Positions 33,922-45,256 are shown, counted from the first letter of the stretch. The stretch is DNA of 64,000 nucleotides from Methylacidiphilales bacterium (GCA_021272165.1 JAJSLK010000045.1:78476-142475), one strand, 5' to 3'. The notes: a model not told the origin generated them from the sequence alone. Made by a program: numbers and translations.

Positions 33922-34124
33922 AGCAGGTATCCGGAAAGGAATTTGCCCGAATCATCCAGAAGAAGGGTTGGGAATTGGCGCGGATCAAGGGGAGCCATCA
34001 CATTTTTATTAAAACAGGCTGCCGGGAACGCATCGTCATTCCGATTCATGGCAATCAGCCTCTCAAAATCGGCTTATTGAAGGCGCAGATGAAAATTGCC
34101 GGTATTACCGAACAGGATTTGTGA
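33918..34124 (+). CDS. hicA: HicA-family mRNA interferase toxin
   Basis: A 68-residue dsRBD-fold protein starting at TTG within the hicB stop (TTGA overlap). It shows the HicA layout: VSGKEFARIIQKKGWELARIKGSHHIF with the catalytic His and the IPIHGNQPLKIGLLKAQM end. Too short to be obvious unless the TTG start is accepted; a longer ORF from 33852 is spurious. Confidence 0.86.
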   Translation: MKQVSGKEFARIIQKKGWELARIKGSHHIFIKTGCRERIVIPIHGNQPLKIGLLKAQMKIAGITEQDL

Positions 34125-34148
34125 AGTTCTGAGGGGTTTCCCGCTGTC

Positions 34149-34796
34149 ATGGCCACGACTGAAGAAATGGACCGGATGTATCGCTGGACGCGGTACGTTT
34201 ACGATTTCACGCGGAAGTATTACCTGTTGGGCCGCGACCGGCTGCTGTGCGAGATGGAACTCAAGGCGGGCGACCGGGTGCTGGAGATCGGTTGCGGCAC
34301 GGCGCGGAATTTGATCTGTCTGGCCCGGCGGCGGCCCGAGGTTCTCGCGTACGGCCTCGATGTTTCCCACGAGATGTTGGCGACAGCCGCCGCCAAGGTG
34401 ACGAGCCGGGGACTGGCGTCGCGGATCACGCTGCGGCATTGCTTTGCCGAGCAGCTCGATCATCGCGGGACGTTCGGCCTCGACGAGCCGTTCGACGCGG
34501 CGTTTTTCTCCTATTCGCTGTCGATGATCCCGACGTGGCCGGAGGCGATCGAGGCGGCACTGCGGAATCTCAAGCCCCGGGCGACGCTGTATGTGGTCGA
34601 TTTCTGGGACCAGGGCGGCTGGCCGGGGTGGTTTCGCGCAATATTGAAGGGCTGGCTCGATTTGTTCCACGTTCATTATCGGCCCGAGCTGATCGATTAC
34701 CTGCAAAAGCTCGATGAAAAGGGCGTGGGGAAGTTGACGCTGCAATCGGTGGCGGGACGGTACGCCTATCTGGCGGCATTTCGGAAATCGGGTTAG
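34149..34796 (+). CDS. btaB: BtaB-like betaine-lipid N-methyltransferase
   Basis: A 215-residue class I SAM methyltransferase: motif I VLEIGCGTARNLICL, then LDVSHEMLATA and a membrane-associated C-terminal stretch (WPGWFRAILKGWLDLFHVHYRPELI). In Rhodobacter BtaB methylates the homoserine lipid three times to DGTS. Co-location with btaA supports this function. The stop overlaps the convergent permease gene by 4 bp. Confidence 0.82.
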   Translation: MATTEEMDRMYRWTRYVYDFTRKYYLLGRDRLLCEMELKAGDRVLEIGCGTARNLICLARRRPEVLAYGLDVSHEMLATAAAKVTSRGLASRITLRHCFAEQLDHRGTFGLDEPFDAAFFSYSLSMIPTWPEAIEAALRNLKPRATLYVVDFWDQGGWPGWFRAILKGWLDLFHVHYRPELIDYLQKLDEKGVGKLTLQSVAGRYAYLAAFRKSG

Positions 34797-36394
34797 TGCT
34801 CAATTTCCTGCGGCCGAAAAACCTGCATGGCAAAAAGCAAAATCGCCGCGGCGAGATAGACGAGGGCGAAGTCGAAGCCGGAGGGGATGTCACTGCCAAA
34901 GCCCGGTTTCTGGAAATAAGCCGGGGCATAGCCGCCATCGGGCGTAAACACAAAGGCGTGAATGAAGCCGCAGGCCGAGGCGGCGGAAGCGATGAGGCAC
35001 CAGATGCCGGCCGCGCGCCATTGGCGGTCGATGACCTTGGCGATGATGGCGCTGAAGAAAATCGAGATGAACATGAAACCCTGCGCGAGGCTGATCATGC
35101 CGGAGACAAAGAGCTCGGGGCTGAAACTGGCCGCGGCCTGTTGCAGGGTGTAGCCGGGGGAAGCTTTTTGCAGCGTGGTCTGGATGATCTGGAGGCTCCA
35201 GACGGCCAGCGACGGGATGAAACCGATGGCGACCGCGGGGGCGTGGGCTTTGGGAACTTCCTGGAACGCCTGGGCGGTGATGATGAGGCCGATCCAGAGC
35301 AGGATGCCGAGCGTGGCCTCGAGCGGAATGAAGTAGAGCAGAAACGGCATCGCGCCGGTAAGGCAGATGAAGGTCACAGCGACGGCATTCATGACTGAAT
35401 AGCCGGAGCGGGCGCCCATCGCTTTCCAGCCGGGATGGCCGATGTAGATGGTTGGGGCGAAGGGATTGCCGAAGAAGACGCCGATGACCGCGCTGGTGCC
35501 GTTGACAAGCAGGGAGGAGCGGGTGGAGAAGCGATCGCCGGCGGCCTCGGCGCTTTCAAGATTCTGGATGGAGCCGATGACGTTGAGGACGGCCATGGGG
35601 ATGAAAATCACCGCGTAGCTCCAGACATGGGAATCGGTGAGGAGGGAGAAGATTTCGCCGACGATGGGAACGGGCGGGTAGAAGGCGAGTGAGGAATCGG
35701 GCCATTTGGGCATGGGCGCGAAATGGAGTCCGCGCAGCGCCCAGGCCGCGACGGTGCCGATGACCACGGCAATGAAGCCGGTGGGCAGGCCGAGCGGCCA
35801 GCGGATTTTTCCAGCATAGCCGATCAGAACGAGGAGCGCGGGAAAGAGCGCGATGAGGGGTGAGTTGAAGATGCGGAAGATGAAGCCGAGCGAGATGAAG
35901 GTGATGGCGACGCCGGCGAGAGTGGAGAGGAGGGCCGCGCGGGGAGTGTTGCGCCGGAGCCAGTCGCCAAAGAAGGAGGTGACGATTTCGATCACACCGC
36001 CGAGGAAGCCCGCCGCGAGCGAGACTTTCCAGGCGAGATTAGCGTTATGGGTCTCCTGATAGACCGGGCCGAGGATGAAGAAAATGAAGGCGAAGAGGCT
36101 GACGGTATTGACGCCGAAGGGAAGCGCAGTGACGGATTTGCCGGTCCGTTTGGAAAGACGATGGGCCTGCCAGGCGTAAAACAGATTTCCGGCGACGAGC
36201 GAGACGGCGATACCGGGCAGAATGCGGCCGACGACGATCGATTCGGGCAGGCCGGCAATGAGGGGACAGAGGCCGATGACGACAATAAGCTGGCAAAGGT
36301 TGTCGACGAAGAGTCCGAAGAAGCCGTCGATGTCGTTCGGGACGAACCAGCCGTTGAGGGGTGATTTTCCGGCGGGTTCGGATGCGACGGCCAT
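34793..36394 (-). CDS. NCS2/AzgA-like xanthine-uracil permease family protein
   Basis: A 533-residue polytopic protein with about 12-14 membrane helices. The N-terminal segment, VDNLCQLIVVIGLCPLIAGLP, and motifs such as TALPFGVNTVSLFAFIFF resemble the AGZA xanthine/uracil permease branch, but the length and sequence are divergent. The substrate is not known. Confidence 0.75.
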   Translation of the reverse strand: MAVASEPAGKSPLNGWFVPNDIDGFFGLFVDNLCQLIVVIGLCPLIAGLPESIVVGRILPGIAVSLVAGNLFYAWQAHRLSKRTGKSVTALPFGVNTVSLFAFIFFILGPVYQETHNANLAWKVSLAAGFLGGVIEIVTSFFGDWLRRNTPRAALLSTLAGVAITFISLGFIFRIFNSPLIALFPALLVLIGYAGKIRWPLGLPTGFIAVVIGTVAAWALRGLHFAPMPKWPDSSLAFYPPVPIVGEIFSLLTDSHVWSYAVIFIPMAVLNVIGSIQNLESAEAAGDRFSTRSSLLVNGTSAVIGVFFGNPFAPTIYIGHPGWKAMGARSGYSVMNAVAVTFICLTGAMPFLLYFIPLEATLGILLWIGLIITAQAFQEVPKAHAPAVAIGFIPSLAVWSLQIIQTTLQKASPGYTLQQAAASFSPELFVSGMISLAQGFMFISIFFSAIIAKVIDRQWRAAGIWCLIASAASACGFIHAFVFTPDGGYAPAYFQKPGFGSDIPSGFDFALVYLAAAILLFAMQVFRPQEIEH

Positions 36395-36579
36395 AATTTC
36401 ACCGTTGTGCTTAGCGGTGATGCCGCCGCGGGTCGAGCCGGGAGTTGGCGGCTAAGATTGAATGGGACGTCTCAGTCTTTGTTGTGGTAAGAAGGCCCGG
36501 TACCGTAATAGCCTAATTCAAATCGCCAATACTGAATGACCGACTCGCTACTTTTGATCTCGGCTGCGTAGCTTGTTTG

Positions 36580-37243
36580 GTGGGTAATATTCTTCCTGTA
36601 TTTTGTTTCCTCGATGAAAGCGGAACTTTTTTAGGGGGGCAACTCGCGATATTTTGCCCTCGGTGCCATTATTCATCCTTGGCCCGACGATTTGACGGAG
36701 GCGCTGCATGGATGTTTGGAGGGCCTGATCGCTGCCTGCAAAAGGCATCGCACTTCCCAAGAATTCCATTTTGCAGATCTTACTGACGGAACCCTGAAGT
36801 ATTTTAAGCAATGCATGGATTGCCTGGAAGCTGATAATAATTGGAGATTTGCATCCCTAATTATTGATCTTACTGATTCCAAATTTATTCCTCCCAAAGA
36901 TCCGCTTCAGGCATGGGCATATTACCTGCGATGGACTAAAATTTTCATGCAAAAGAAAATTCGGCCAAACGAAAAGGCTACTTTACTGGCTGATTTTTAT
37001 AAGGCTCCGAAAGCGAGTGTACATAAACTCGCAACATTGCCTGCTGTAGTGCCAAGTCTCTGGGACGTACTTCAAGTTGAAAGCCAAGGTGTCCTTTTAG
37101 TGCAAATGGCCGATTTGCTACTGGGAGCTTCACTTTATGACGGGGTACAGCAATGTAAGCTTGAATTGGCCGCGCGAGTCACAGCACTCAAAAATAGTAT
37201 GCCCAAGAGCAGATTTGACGAATGGCGTATCAAATGGACCTAA
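36580..37243 (+). pseudogene. DUF3800 gene with a frameshift at a G6 run
   Basis: Two frames together make one DUF3800 protein. The first part has the family N-terminal motif FCFLDESGTFLGG; after the T6/G6 run near 36626-36639 the frame must move forward by one base to read YFALGAIIHPWPDD and then continue to the C-terminal MADLLLGASLYD motif. Removing one G would restore a protein of about 220 residues. DUF3800 proteins are RNase-H-like proteins of mobile and defence loci. A true indel, a sequencing error, or slippage at the run cannot be separated here. The segment is AT-rich compared with its surroundings. Confidence 0.65.
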
Positions 37244-37434
37244 AAGGGTGGCATAGGACTGGTGGGGTATGAGGGAGCCCCAAGCCCACCTACTCACGGG
37301 CTTAGTGCCCTGAGAGTACCTACGCAAATGTATAATAGACCCGCGTGATATGAATGTCTAGTAAAAGTTACTAAATGTTAGTTGAGGCTCCTTACGCTTG
37401 TCCTTTTAAGGGACTTTTTTTAAATTGATGGACT

Positions 37435-37713
37435 ATGGCGCTCTCTCGTCAGGACCGGGCTTTTTACGAGGAAAAGCTGAGTTGGAAATCGCTGCTTACC
37501 CTTTTCGGCCTCACGATAGGGATCGGAATTGTCCTGTGGCCGGCGCTTTTCTATGTGCAGGACTGGTCGGCGGGCCAGACCAGTGGCTGGACCTTGCAGC
37601 ATGCGCTGGGCCTGGCCTTCAATGGCGCCATGTTCGGGATGGTGGTGAGCGCGCTGATGTACCTGCTCTTCCGCTTTTTCCTTTGGATGGGCTGGCTGCC
37701 CGCGCGGCGATAG
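37435..37713 (+). CDS. Small membrane protein of unknown function
   Basis: A 92-residue protein with two predicted membrane helices (about 18-36 and 54-85). A small hairpin followed by a T-tract lies just upstream, which may be the terminator of the DUF3800 locus. Conserved family not recognised. Confidence 0.6.
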   Translation: MALSRQDRAFYEEKLSWKSLLTLFGLTIGIGIVLWPALFYVQDWSAGQTSGWTLQHALGLAFNGAMFGMVVSALMYLLFRFFLWMGWLPARR

Positions 37714-37726
37714 GCCGGACGAAGGT

Positions 37727-38770
37727 TTATTCGACGGCGAGAATCTGCACTTCGCCGCCTTCACCCGCGACGGCGAGCGTCTTTCCGTCCGGTGACCAGG
37801 CGACGCGCGTGACGCCGCTGGAAATTTTCACGCCACCGATCTGGGTCTGGCGCTGGGTCGGCGACCAGACGGCGATGCTTCCGTCCCGCGCGCCAGAAGC
37901 GAGCCAGTCGCCCTCAGGCTGATACTGGAGGGCGCTGACGAGATCGGGATGCCATTCGAGGAGCGTGGGCGTGCGGCCCTCGGGCCCGCGGCCCGAGCAA
38001 TCCCAGACCGAGATGACTTCGCCGCCGCCGGCGGCCAGCCAGCGACTGCCTCGATGCCACGCGAGCTGGCGAACCTTGGCCGCATAGCCGCGCATGTGCA
38101 TTTCCGCGCTGTTGTCGGTGTTCCAGATGTGCATGGTGCAGTCCTGCAGGCCGGTCATGAGCCATTTGCCGGAGGGGCTGAAGGCCATGTTCAAAATGGG
38201 TTCGCGCGAGGTGAAGGCGCGCTCCTCCTTGCCGGTAAGAGGATCGCGGAGGCTGACGCCGAGGCTGGTGGCGACGGCGAGGGTGCCTCCGCCGAGGACC
38301 CAGCCGATTTCGATAATCGTGCGGGCGAACTTGATCGGTTCGCCGATGGGCGCGCCGGTTTCGTTCCAGAAAGTGATCCTGTTTCCCGCGCCGAGGGCCA
38401 GGCGATAGCCATCATCGCCGATGGGACGGCTGCTCCAGGCGAGATGTTCCGCCCACATGGCGCCGGCTTCGTGTTCGGTCAGGGTTTTGCCTTCAGCTAC
38501 ATCCCAGAGTTTCCAGGTCCCATCGCGGCCCGAGGTGGCGAGGACCTTGCCGTTGGGACGCCAGGCGAGGGCGTCACAGCCGTCGGCATGAGCCTGTTCC
38601 AGAAGATGGAGGGCCTTGCCCTGCGCCGCATCGTAAATCGCGACCTGGCCGGAGACCGACGCGGCGGCGAGCTGTCGGCCGTCCGGCGCCCAGGCGATTT
38701 GGGTTATGAAATCGTCGAGCTTGCCGTGCCAGCCGAAGGTGATGGGGCGGAGTTTAGAGGAGAGGGGCAT
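37727..38770 (-). CDS. WD40 repeat protein
   Basis: A 347-residue beta-propeller protein with about seven WD-type repeats, such as WAPDGRQLAAASVSGQVAIYD, WRPNGKVLATSGRDGTWKLWD and YQPEGDWLASGARDGSIAVW. It has no signal peptide, so it is cytoplasmic and probably a scaffold. It lies 13 bp from the end of the convergent small membrane protein. Partner unknown. Confidence 0.85.
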   Translation of the reverse strand: MPLSSKLRPITFGWHGKLDDFITQIAWAPDGRQLAAASVSGQVAIYDAAQGKALHLLEQAHADGCDALAWRPNGKVLATSGRDGTWKLWDVAEGKTLTEHEAGAMWAEHLAWSSRPIGDDGYRLALGAGNRITFWNETGAPIGEPIKFARTIIEIGWVLGGGTLAVATSLGVSLRDPLTGKEERAFTSREPILNMAFSPSGKWLMTGLQDCTMHIWNTDNSAEMHMRGYAAKVRQLAWHRGSRWLAAGGGEVISVWDCSGRGPEGRTPTLLEWHPDLVSALQYQPEGDWLASGARDGSIAVWSPTQRQTQIGGVKISSGVTRVAWSPDGKTLAVAGEGGEVQILAVE

Positions 38771-38781
38771 GCTGGTTCAGC

Positions 38782-39078
38782 TTATTTTGACATTCTTTCC
38801 CGCCAATAGTCAGGTTTCCGATGGCAATGCATGACAGCGATGATGTAGACGATATCGCCTTCTATGGCATAGAGAATCGCATAAGGGAAAAGATGTACGA
38901 GATAGCGCCGAATATTCTCTTCGAGAATACGCCAGCGCCGAGGGGTTTCGGAGAGTTGTCTGATGGCTTCCTCGATCTTTTCCGCAAACCTTCGTCCCAA
39001 ACCCGGCTGCCGTTTTTCATAATGGAGGGCCGCCGCGCGATACTCTTCGACAGCTTCCGGGTGGAATCTGACTCTCAT
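38782..39078 (-). CDS. ParE/RelE-family toxin
   Basis: A 98-residue toxin (VRFHPEAVEEYRAAALHYEKRQPGLGRRFAEKI is the typical ParE N-terminal helix pattern; the end YIIAVMHCHRKPDYWRERM is the C-terminal strand and motif). Its start overlaps the antitoxin stop by 4 bp. Confidence 0.85.
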   Translation of the reverse strand: MRVRFHPEAVEEYRAAALHYEKRQPGLGRRFAEKIEEAIRQLSETPRRWRILEENIRRYLVHLFPYAILYAIEGDIVYIIAVMHCHRKPDYWRERMSK

Positions 39079-39308
39079 TCGCCCAAAGCCTGGCGGACTT
39101 GGCGGAAGACTTCATCACCGGAAATGGTCTCAACCTTTCCGGTGCGAATTTCATCGCGACGCCGGAAAGCTTCCTGAACCCATATCTGACGCAATGAAGC
39201 GTCATTAACGGGGTCCAGGCTTTCCACGATCCGATCAGCCAATTCCGCACGGGCGTCAGCCGACAATGCGAGGGCTTCCTCGGTCAATTGAGCAACAGTC
39301 AATGACAT
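39075..39308 (-). CDS. Addiction-module antitoxin
   Basis: A 77-residue antitoxin of the Unstab_antitox type: MSLTVAQLTEEALALSADARAELADRIVESLD is the family N-terminus. It precedes the ParE/RelE toxin in the operon. Confidence 0.82.
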   Translation of the reverse strand: MSLTVAQLTEEALALSADARAELADRIVESLDPVNDASLRQIWVQEAFRRRDEIRTGKVETISGDEVFRQVRQALGE

Positions 39309-39417
39309 GCAGGCAATTTAAGGCAACGGAACGGAATCTCAATCCAAAGTTCGAGCGGCCCAAAGGATGAACATGCTCCAACGAAGACAGAGCCCGGCCA
39401 TTTATCATCGGGATTAC

Positions 39418-40446
39418 TCAGGCCAGGCATGCCTTGAAGCCCTCGTTCAGCTCTTTGCGGTCGAGGTTGCGGCCGATGAAGATGAGCGCATTGCGGCGCG
39501 GCTCTGTGCCCCAGGGGCGGTCGGGGCGGCCGTCCATGAGCATGTGGACGCCCTGGAAGACGAAGCGCATGTCGCGGCCCTTGACGGCGAGGACGCCCTT
39601 CATGCGGAAGATATCCTGGCCCTTGGTGCGCAGAAGGGCGCCGAGCCAGTCGGAGAGTTTTTTCTCGTCGAGATCGCCTGGAGCGGTGATGCCGACGGAG
39701 GAGACGTCCTCGTCATGCTCATGATCGTGCTTGTGCTCGTGTTCATGCCCATGGTCATCATGCTCGTGATCGTGGTCATGATCATGTTCCTCCGCCTCGA
39801 GGAAATCGGGTTCGAGTTCGAGGGCCCGTTTCAAGTCGAAGCCGCCGACGTTGAGTACGCGGGTGAGGTCGACGGCGGAATTGGTGGTGCGGTAAATCTT
39901 GGCCACGGTGTTCATCTTGCGGATGCGGGCCTCGATCTGGTCGAGTTCGGCGGGCGTGACGAGGTCGGTCTTGTTGAGGAGGATCACGTCGGCGAAACCG
40001 ATCTGCTCGCGCACCTCGCGCATGTCGTCGAAATGGAGCCCGACGTGCCTGGCGTCAACGACGGTGATGATGCCGTCGAGGACGAAACCTTCCTTGACTT
40101 CGGGATCGGTGAAGAAGGTCTGAGCGACCGGGCCGGGATCGGCCAGACCGGTGGTCTCGATGAGGACGGAGTCGAAGCGGTCGCGGCGCTGGCGGAGCTT
40201 GCCGAGGATGCGGATGAGATCGCCGCGGACCCGGCAACAGATGCAGCCGTTGTTCATTTCGAAAATTTCCTCGTCCGATTGGACGACGAGCTGATGGTCG
40301 ATGCCGATTTCGCCGAATTCGTTTTCGATCACGGCAATGCGCTTGCCATGGTTTTCGGTGAGGATGCGATTGAGAAGCGTGGTCTTGCCCGCGCCGAGAA
40401 AGCCGGTAATGACGGTGACGGGAATGGGGGCGGAAGAGGAACTCAT
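39418..40446 (-). CDS. CobW/ZNG-like GTP-dependent metallochaperone
   Basis: A 342-residue CobW-type P-loop GTPase. Walker A is [11 protein letters not shown], the CXCC metal motif is GCICCRVRG, and NKTD is intact in LLNKTDLV. A histidine/aspartate-rich stretch of about 30 residues (near position 225) probably binds zinc. The C-terminal CobW_C domain is present. It inserts or delivers a metal, most likely Zn; the client is unknown. It overlaps the next gene by 4 bp. Confidence 0.86.
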   Translation of the reverse strand: MSSSSAPIPVTVITGFLGAGKTTLLNRILTENHGKRIAVIENEFGEIGIDHQLVVQSDEEIFEMNNGCICCRVRGDLIRILGKLRQRRDRFDSVLIETTGLADPGPVAQTFFTDPEVKEGFVLDGIITVVDARHVGLHFDDMREVREQIGFADVILLNKTDLVTPAELDQIEARIRKMNTVAKIYRTTNSAVDLTRVLNVGGFDLKRALELEPDFLEAEEHDHDHDHEHDDHGHEHEHKHDHEHDEDVSSVGITAPGDLDEKKLSDWLGALLRTKGQDIFRMKGVLAVKGRDMRFVFQGVHMLMDGRPDRPWGTEPRRNALIFIGRNLDRKELNEGFKACLA

Positions 40447-41033
40447 GCGGCGGGGGTGGCCTTCTTGACGGCGACGGGCTTGGTGCCTTCCTGAAGCTGG
40501 AGCTGGAGCTGGCGGTAACGATGGACGAGCGACTCGTGTTCCTTGCGGAGTTCCTTGAGGTCTTCCTCCAACTGCCGGATGCGCTGGTCCTTGGCCATTT
40601 CAACGGCGATGGAGGCGGTCGATTTCATGGCCTCCTTGGGTGGGCGGCGCTGGGCCCGCTTTTTCTCGAATTCGAGGGCGGCGAAGAGGGCGGCGACAGG
40701 CAGCGACTGGTTGGTCTTGGCATGGGTGGCCAAGGTTTTGTCGCTGATAAGGCCTTCCTGAATGAATTCGCGGAGGGTGCCGACAGTGGTGGGGCCGTAG
40801 GTTTCGTCGCCGGGCAATTTGACGACCCAGAGCATTTCGAGGAAATCGACGTCGGTGGCGGGGAGCCAGTTTTCGTCGTTTTTGTCGATGAGGTCCTGCG
40901 GGGCGACCTGGGCCGAATTGGCCCATTCCTTAAGGACTTCGGCATCGACGGGGCCGTAAATCGAATTATCCGTGGCTTTTTTGATACGCCAGGCTGCCTT
41001 CGCTTCGCCATCCGCTGCTGTAATTTCACTCAT
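40443..41033 (-). CDS. Protein with two GYF-like modules and a coiled coil
   Basis: A 196-residue protein. Two GYF_2-like repeats can be seen ([23 protein letters not shown] and [23 protein letters not shown]), then a basic region and a C-terminal coiled coil (residues about 145-180). Function unknown. The coupling with the CobW gene suggests a shared operon. Confidence 0.65.
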   Translation of the reverse strand: MSEITAADGEAKAAWRIKKATDNSIYGPVDAEVLKEWANSAQVAPQDLIDKNDENWLPATDVDFLEMLWVVKLPGDETYGPTTVGTLREFIQEGLISDKTLATHAKTNQSLPVAALFAALEFEKKRAQRRPPKEAMKSTASIAVEMAKDQRIRQLEEDLKELRKEHESLVHRYRQLQLQLQEGTKPVAVKKATPAA

Positions 41034-41036
41034 AAA

Positions 41037-41768
41037 TCAGGTTCCCGGTTTTGGGATAAAAAGCTTCTGGCCAACATGGAGCACACTTTTATCGGATAAT
41101 CCGTTGGCTTTTTGGATGTCAGCAACGGTCACGTGGACGCCTTGCTGCCGATAGGCCTCAGAGATCAGGGTAAGCGTCTCGCCGCTGGCGACAATATGAT
41201 AATAGCCTTTTTGTGGTTTGGGCGTCGGCTGGCTGGAATTGGAGTCGGCGGAGCTATCGCTGGAATCGGTTGCGGAGGCGGTGGGCGACGTGGAATCGTT
41301 CGAAGCGGAACTGGTTTGGGCTGTCGTGTCGGCATCGGTCTGCGGCGTCTTGGCCTCGGTCATGTCTTTTTCCTTTTTCCTGGAGTGGGGCTTGGCCGCT
41401 CCCAAGCCTTTGCCGGCGGCGATCATTCCGGCGATGGTATCGAGCAAAGCTTTTTGTTCCTTGGCATGCTCGGCCTGGGCCAGGTCGAAGGCGCTTTTCA
41501 GATCGGTCAATTGTTGCTTTAAGTCGCCCACCTGTTGCTTGAGGGCGGTGTTGTCGGATTGCATCTGGGCGATGTCGGCCTTCATGGCGTCGATCTGGGG
41601 TTTGGTCGCCTCGGTGTTGCTTTCGATCATGTCGATCTGATCAGCGGCTTTGAGGATTTTTTGGCGGGCCGCTTCGGCGTCCTGTTCGGCGCCGGGGTCC
41701 TGCGCGAGCAGCGATGCTGGCGCCGGTGAAATGACAAGAAAACTAAAAAGAAAGACAAGAATTCTCAC
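41037..41768 (-). CDS. Secreted LysM-domain protein with coiled coil
   Basis: A 243-residue protein from GTG at 41768. A signal peptide (RILVFLFSFLVISPAPASLLA) is followed by a long coiled coil (residues about 30-110), a low-complexity Ser/Thr linker, and a C-terminal LysM module (YYHIVASGETLTLISEAYRQQGV). LysM binds peptidoglycan, so it likely sits in the periplasm. The upstream in-frame ATG would overlap ligA and break the signal peptide, so GTG is preferred. Confidence 0.75.
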   Translation of the reverse strand: MRILVFLFSFLVISPAPASLLAQDPGAEQDAEAARQKILKAADQIDMIESNTEATKPQIDAMKADIAQMQSDNTALKQQVGDLKQQLTDLKSAFDLAQAEHAKEQKALLDTIAGMIAAGKGLGAAKPHSRKKEKDMTEAKTPQTDADTTAQTSSASNDSTSPTASATDSSDSSADSNSSQPTPKPQKGYYHIVASGETLTLISEAYRQQGVHVTVADIQKANGLSDKSVLHVGQKLFIPKPGT

Positions 41769-41811
41769 GGCTGGCACTGGTAAAAGGGGCCTGCCTAAGA
41801 TACGAACCCTC

Positions 41812-43812
<2,001 letters not shown>

Positions 43813-43875
43813 CTAGCTGCGGTCTGTGACAGCCGCACTTCAAAATTCCGTTATCCTAAACCTATCGAAGGATCG

Positions 43876-44565
43876 CTAATTAGGATCATCTGCTTCATTA
43901 AGCAGCGCGGACCAGTAAAGCTCGGGTATAATCAAAGGTTTGTGATGATGAAGTTTAAGAATCATCGCATTAATGATCTTATTTCCATAGCTTCCATGCG
44001 ACCAATTTGGATTAGGGTGATTGCCAACAACCAGAACATTGGTTTTGCTTGTGATGTCTTTGGTCGTAGTTCCTCCGCGAGATATGATGGCTGCTTCACA
44101 TTCTTTGCGAGTGCCAAACTGGAATTTGGAGGTAAAACAAAAGGCAGTTCCTTGAATAGTTATTTCCGGCAAAGGGTCGTCGAAGGGTGAGCCATCTTTA
44201 AGAACCTCAACTACTAACTCTTCAAGAACCTTGTAGGTTTTGCCTGGAATATTCGAACTTCGTTTTGGTTTCCAATCATCAGGAATTTTAACTTGCGCAA
44301 GAGCAGCTTTGTCGTGAGGAAAAAGAATGCTGGAAGTGCGATCTTCATCGCCTGTCGTGTAAACATAAGCATTCCACAGATGCTTATTCTCAGGGTTGGA
44401 GAAAAGTCGGCCAATAATTCCAGAACAAACACCCTTAGTGAGTGATTTGCTGATATCTATTCCAAAAAAACTTAAAACTTTAAGTTGCCCTATTGTTGCT
44501 GGATCAAAATGCCAATCTGGAATAAAAGCTTTTTGTTGTAATGGCTTTAGTTGATAAATTTTCAT
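43876..44565 (-). CDS. Orphan BRCT-domain protein
   Basis: A 229-residue protein from ATG 44565. The N-terminal 140 residues are of unknown type. The C-terminal 90 residues read as a BRCT domain (IQGTAFCFTSKFQFGTRKECEAAIISRGGTTTKDITSKTNVLVVG). BRCT domains bind DNA ends or phosphopeptides. It lies 72 bp beyond ligA, on the same strand, and is AT-rich unlike its flanks. A longer start at 44601 is possible. Confidence 0.7.
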   Translation of the reverse strand: MKIYQLKPLQQKAFIPDWHFDPATIGQLKVLSFFGIDISKSLTKGVCSGIIGRLFSNPENKHLWNAYVYTTGDEDRTSSILFPHDKAALAQVKIPDDWKPKRSSNIPGKTYKVLEELVVEVLKDGSPFDDPLPEITIQGTAFCFTSKFQFGTRKECEAAIISRGGTTTKDITSKTNVLVVGNHPNPNWSHGSYGNKIINAMILKLHHHKPLIIPELYWSALLNEADDPN

Positions 44566-44584
44566 GCCACAAGTATCTCTTGTT

Positions 44585-45196
44585 TCACAAAAGTGTGTCA
44601 AAACTGGATAGACTAAGTTGAGCAGATGATCCGCTTATTAGGAGTCGGACAAACTCATCTTGGTTCATATCATGACGAGAGCTACGCAAGAGATTTGTTC
44701 TGGTTTCGTTTGGGATGAGCAAGTCGAAGGTTATTTTGCCGGGCTTGCGCAGTGCTAAGCCATTTGCAGGAGTAACTGGCATGGCTTCTGTAATATGAAA
44801 GCAATATCGAATATATTTAAGTGCATTCGACCATTTCTCATAAGCTTTTTTAGTATCGTATATTATATCTCCAGCAGAAAATGAAAATGTTGATCCTTGG
44901 GTCCATTGCAAGGTCTCTTTTTTTTTAATCTCTTGGGTTGAATTCCTCGAAGCTTGCCTCGACTTTTCTCTCAGTTTAGGTTCGCCCCCAAAAATGCCCC
45001 GGAGCTTGCTCTGGGGTTCTTTACTAATTCGTGGCGTTTGTTGAATGTCCAAGGCAGCGTTAAAGCAAATTGGAACAAACATGAACCAATCAAAACAGTC
45101 TGTTTCTGGCGATCGGATTAAATCAGTAAGCCGTCGCTGCCGCTTTGCCTCGATCTTTACGAGTTTGTCTAAAATTTGAAGTGAGTTTTGTTTCAT
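44585..45196 (-). CDS. Unknown protein interrupted by a hairpin repeat
   Basis: A 203-residue frame with no recognised family. Residues about 57-92 (SKEPQSKLRGIFGGEPKLREKSRQASRN) are read through an inserted palindromic element (44998-45017). Without it, the rest looks like one low-GC protein, coregulated with the BRCT gene 20 bp downstream. AT-rich. Confidence 0.5.
   Translation of the reverse strand: MKQNSLQILDKLVKIEAKRQRRLTDLIRSPETDCFDWFMFVPICFNAALDIQQTPRISKEPQSKLRGIFGGEPKLREKSRQASRNSTQEIKKKETLQWTQGSTFSFSAGDIIYDTKKAYEKWSNALKYIRYCFHITEAMPVTPANGLALRKPGKITFDLLIPNETRTNLLRSSRHDMNQDEFVRLLISGSSAQLSLSSFDTLL
44998..45017. repeat. Palindromic hairpin element inside ORF
   Basis: CCCCGGAGCTTGCTCTGGGG is a near-perfect inverted repeat lying in frame inside the 203-residue ORF, with a second smaller dyad (CTCGAAGCTTGCCTCGA) about 45 bases away. 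Confidence 0.55.
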
Positions 45197-45256
45197 GGCT
45201 CAAAAACTTATTTAAGAAACAAATATTATTGTATTTTCTTCAAAATAAAATAGTTG

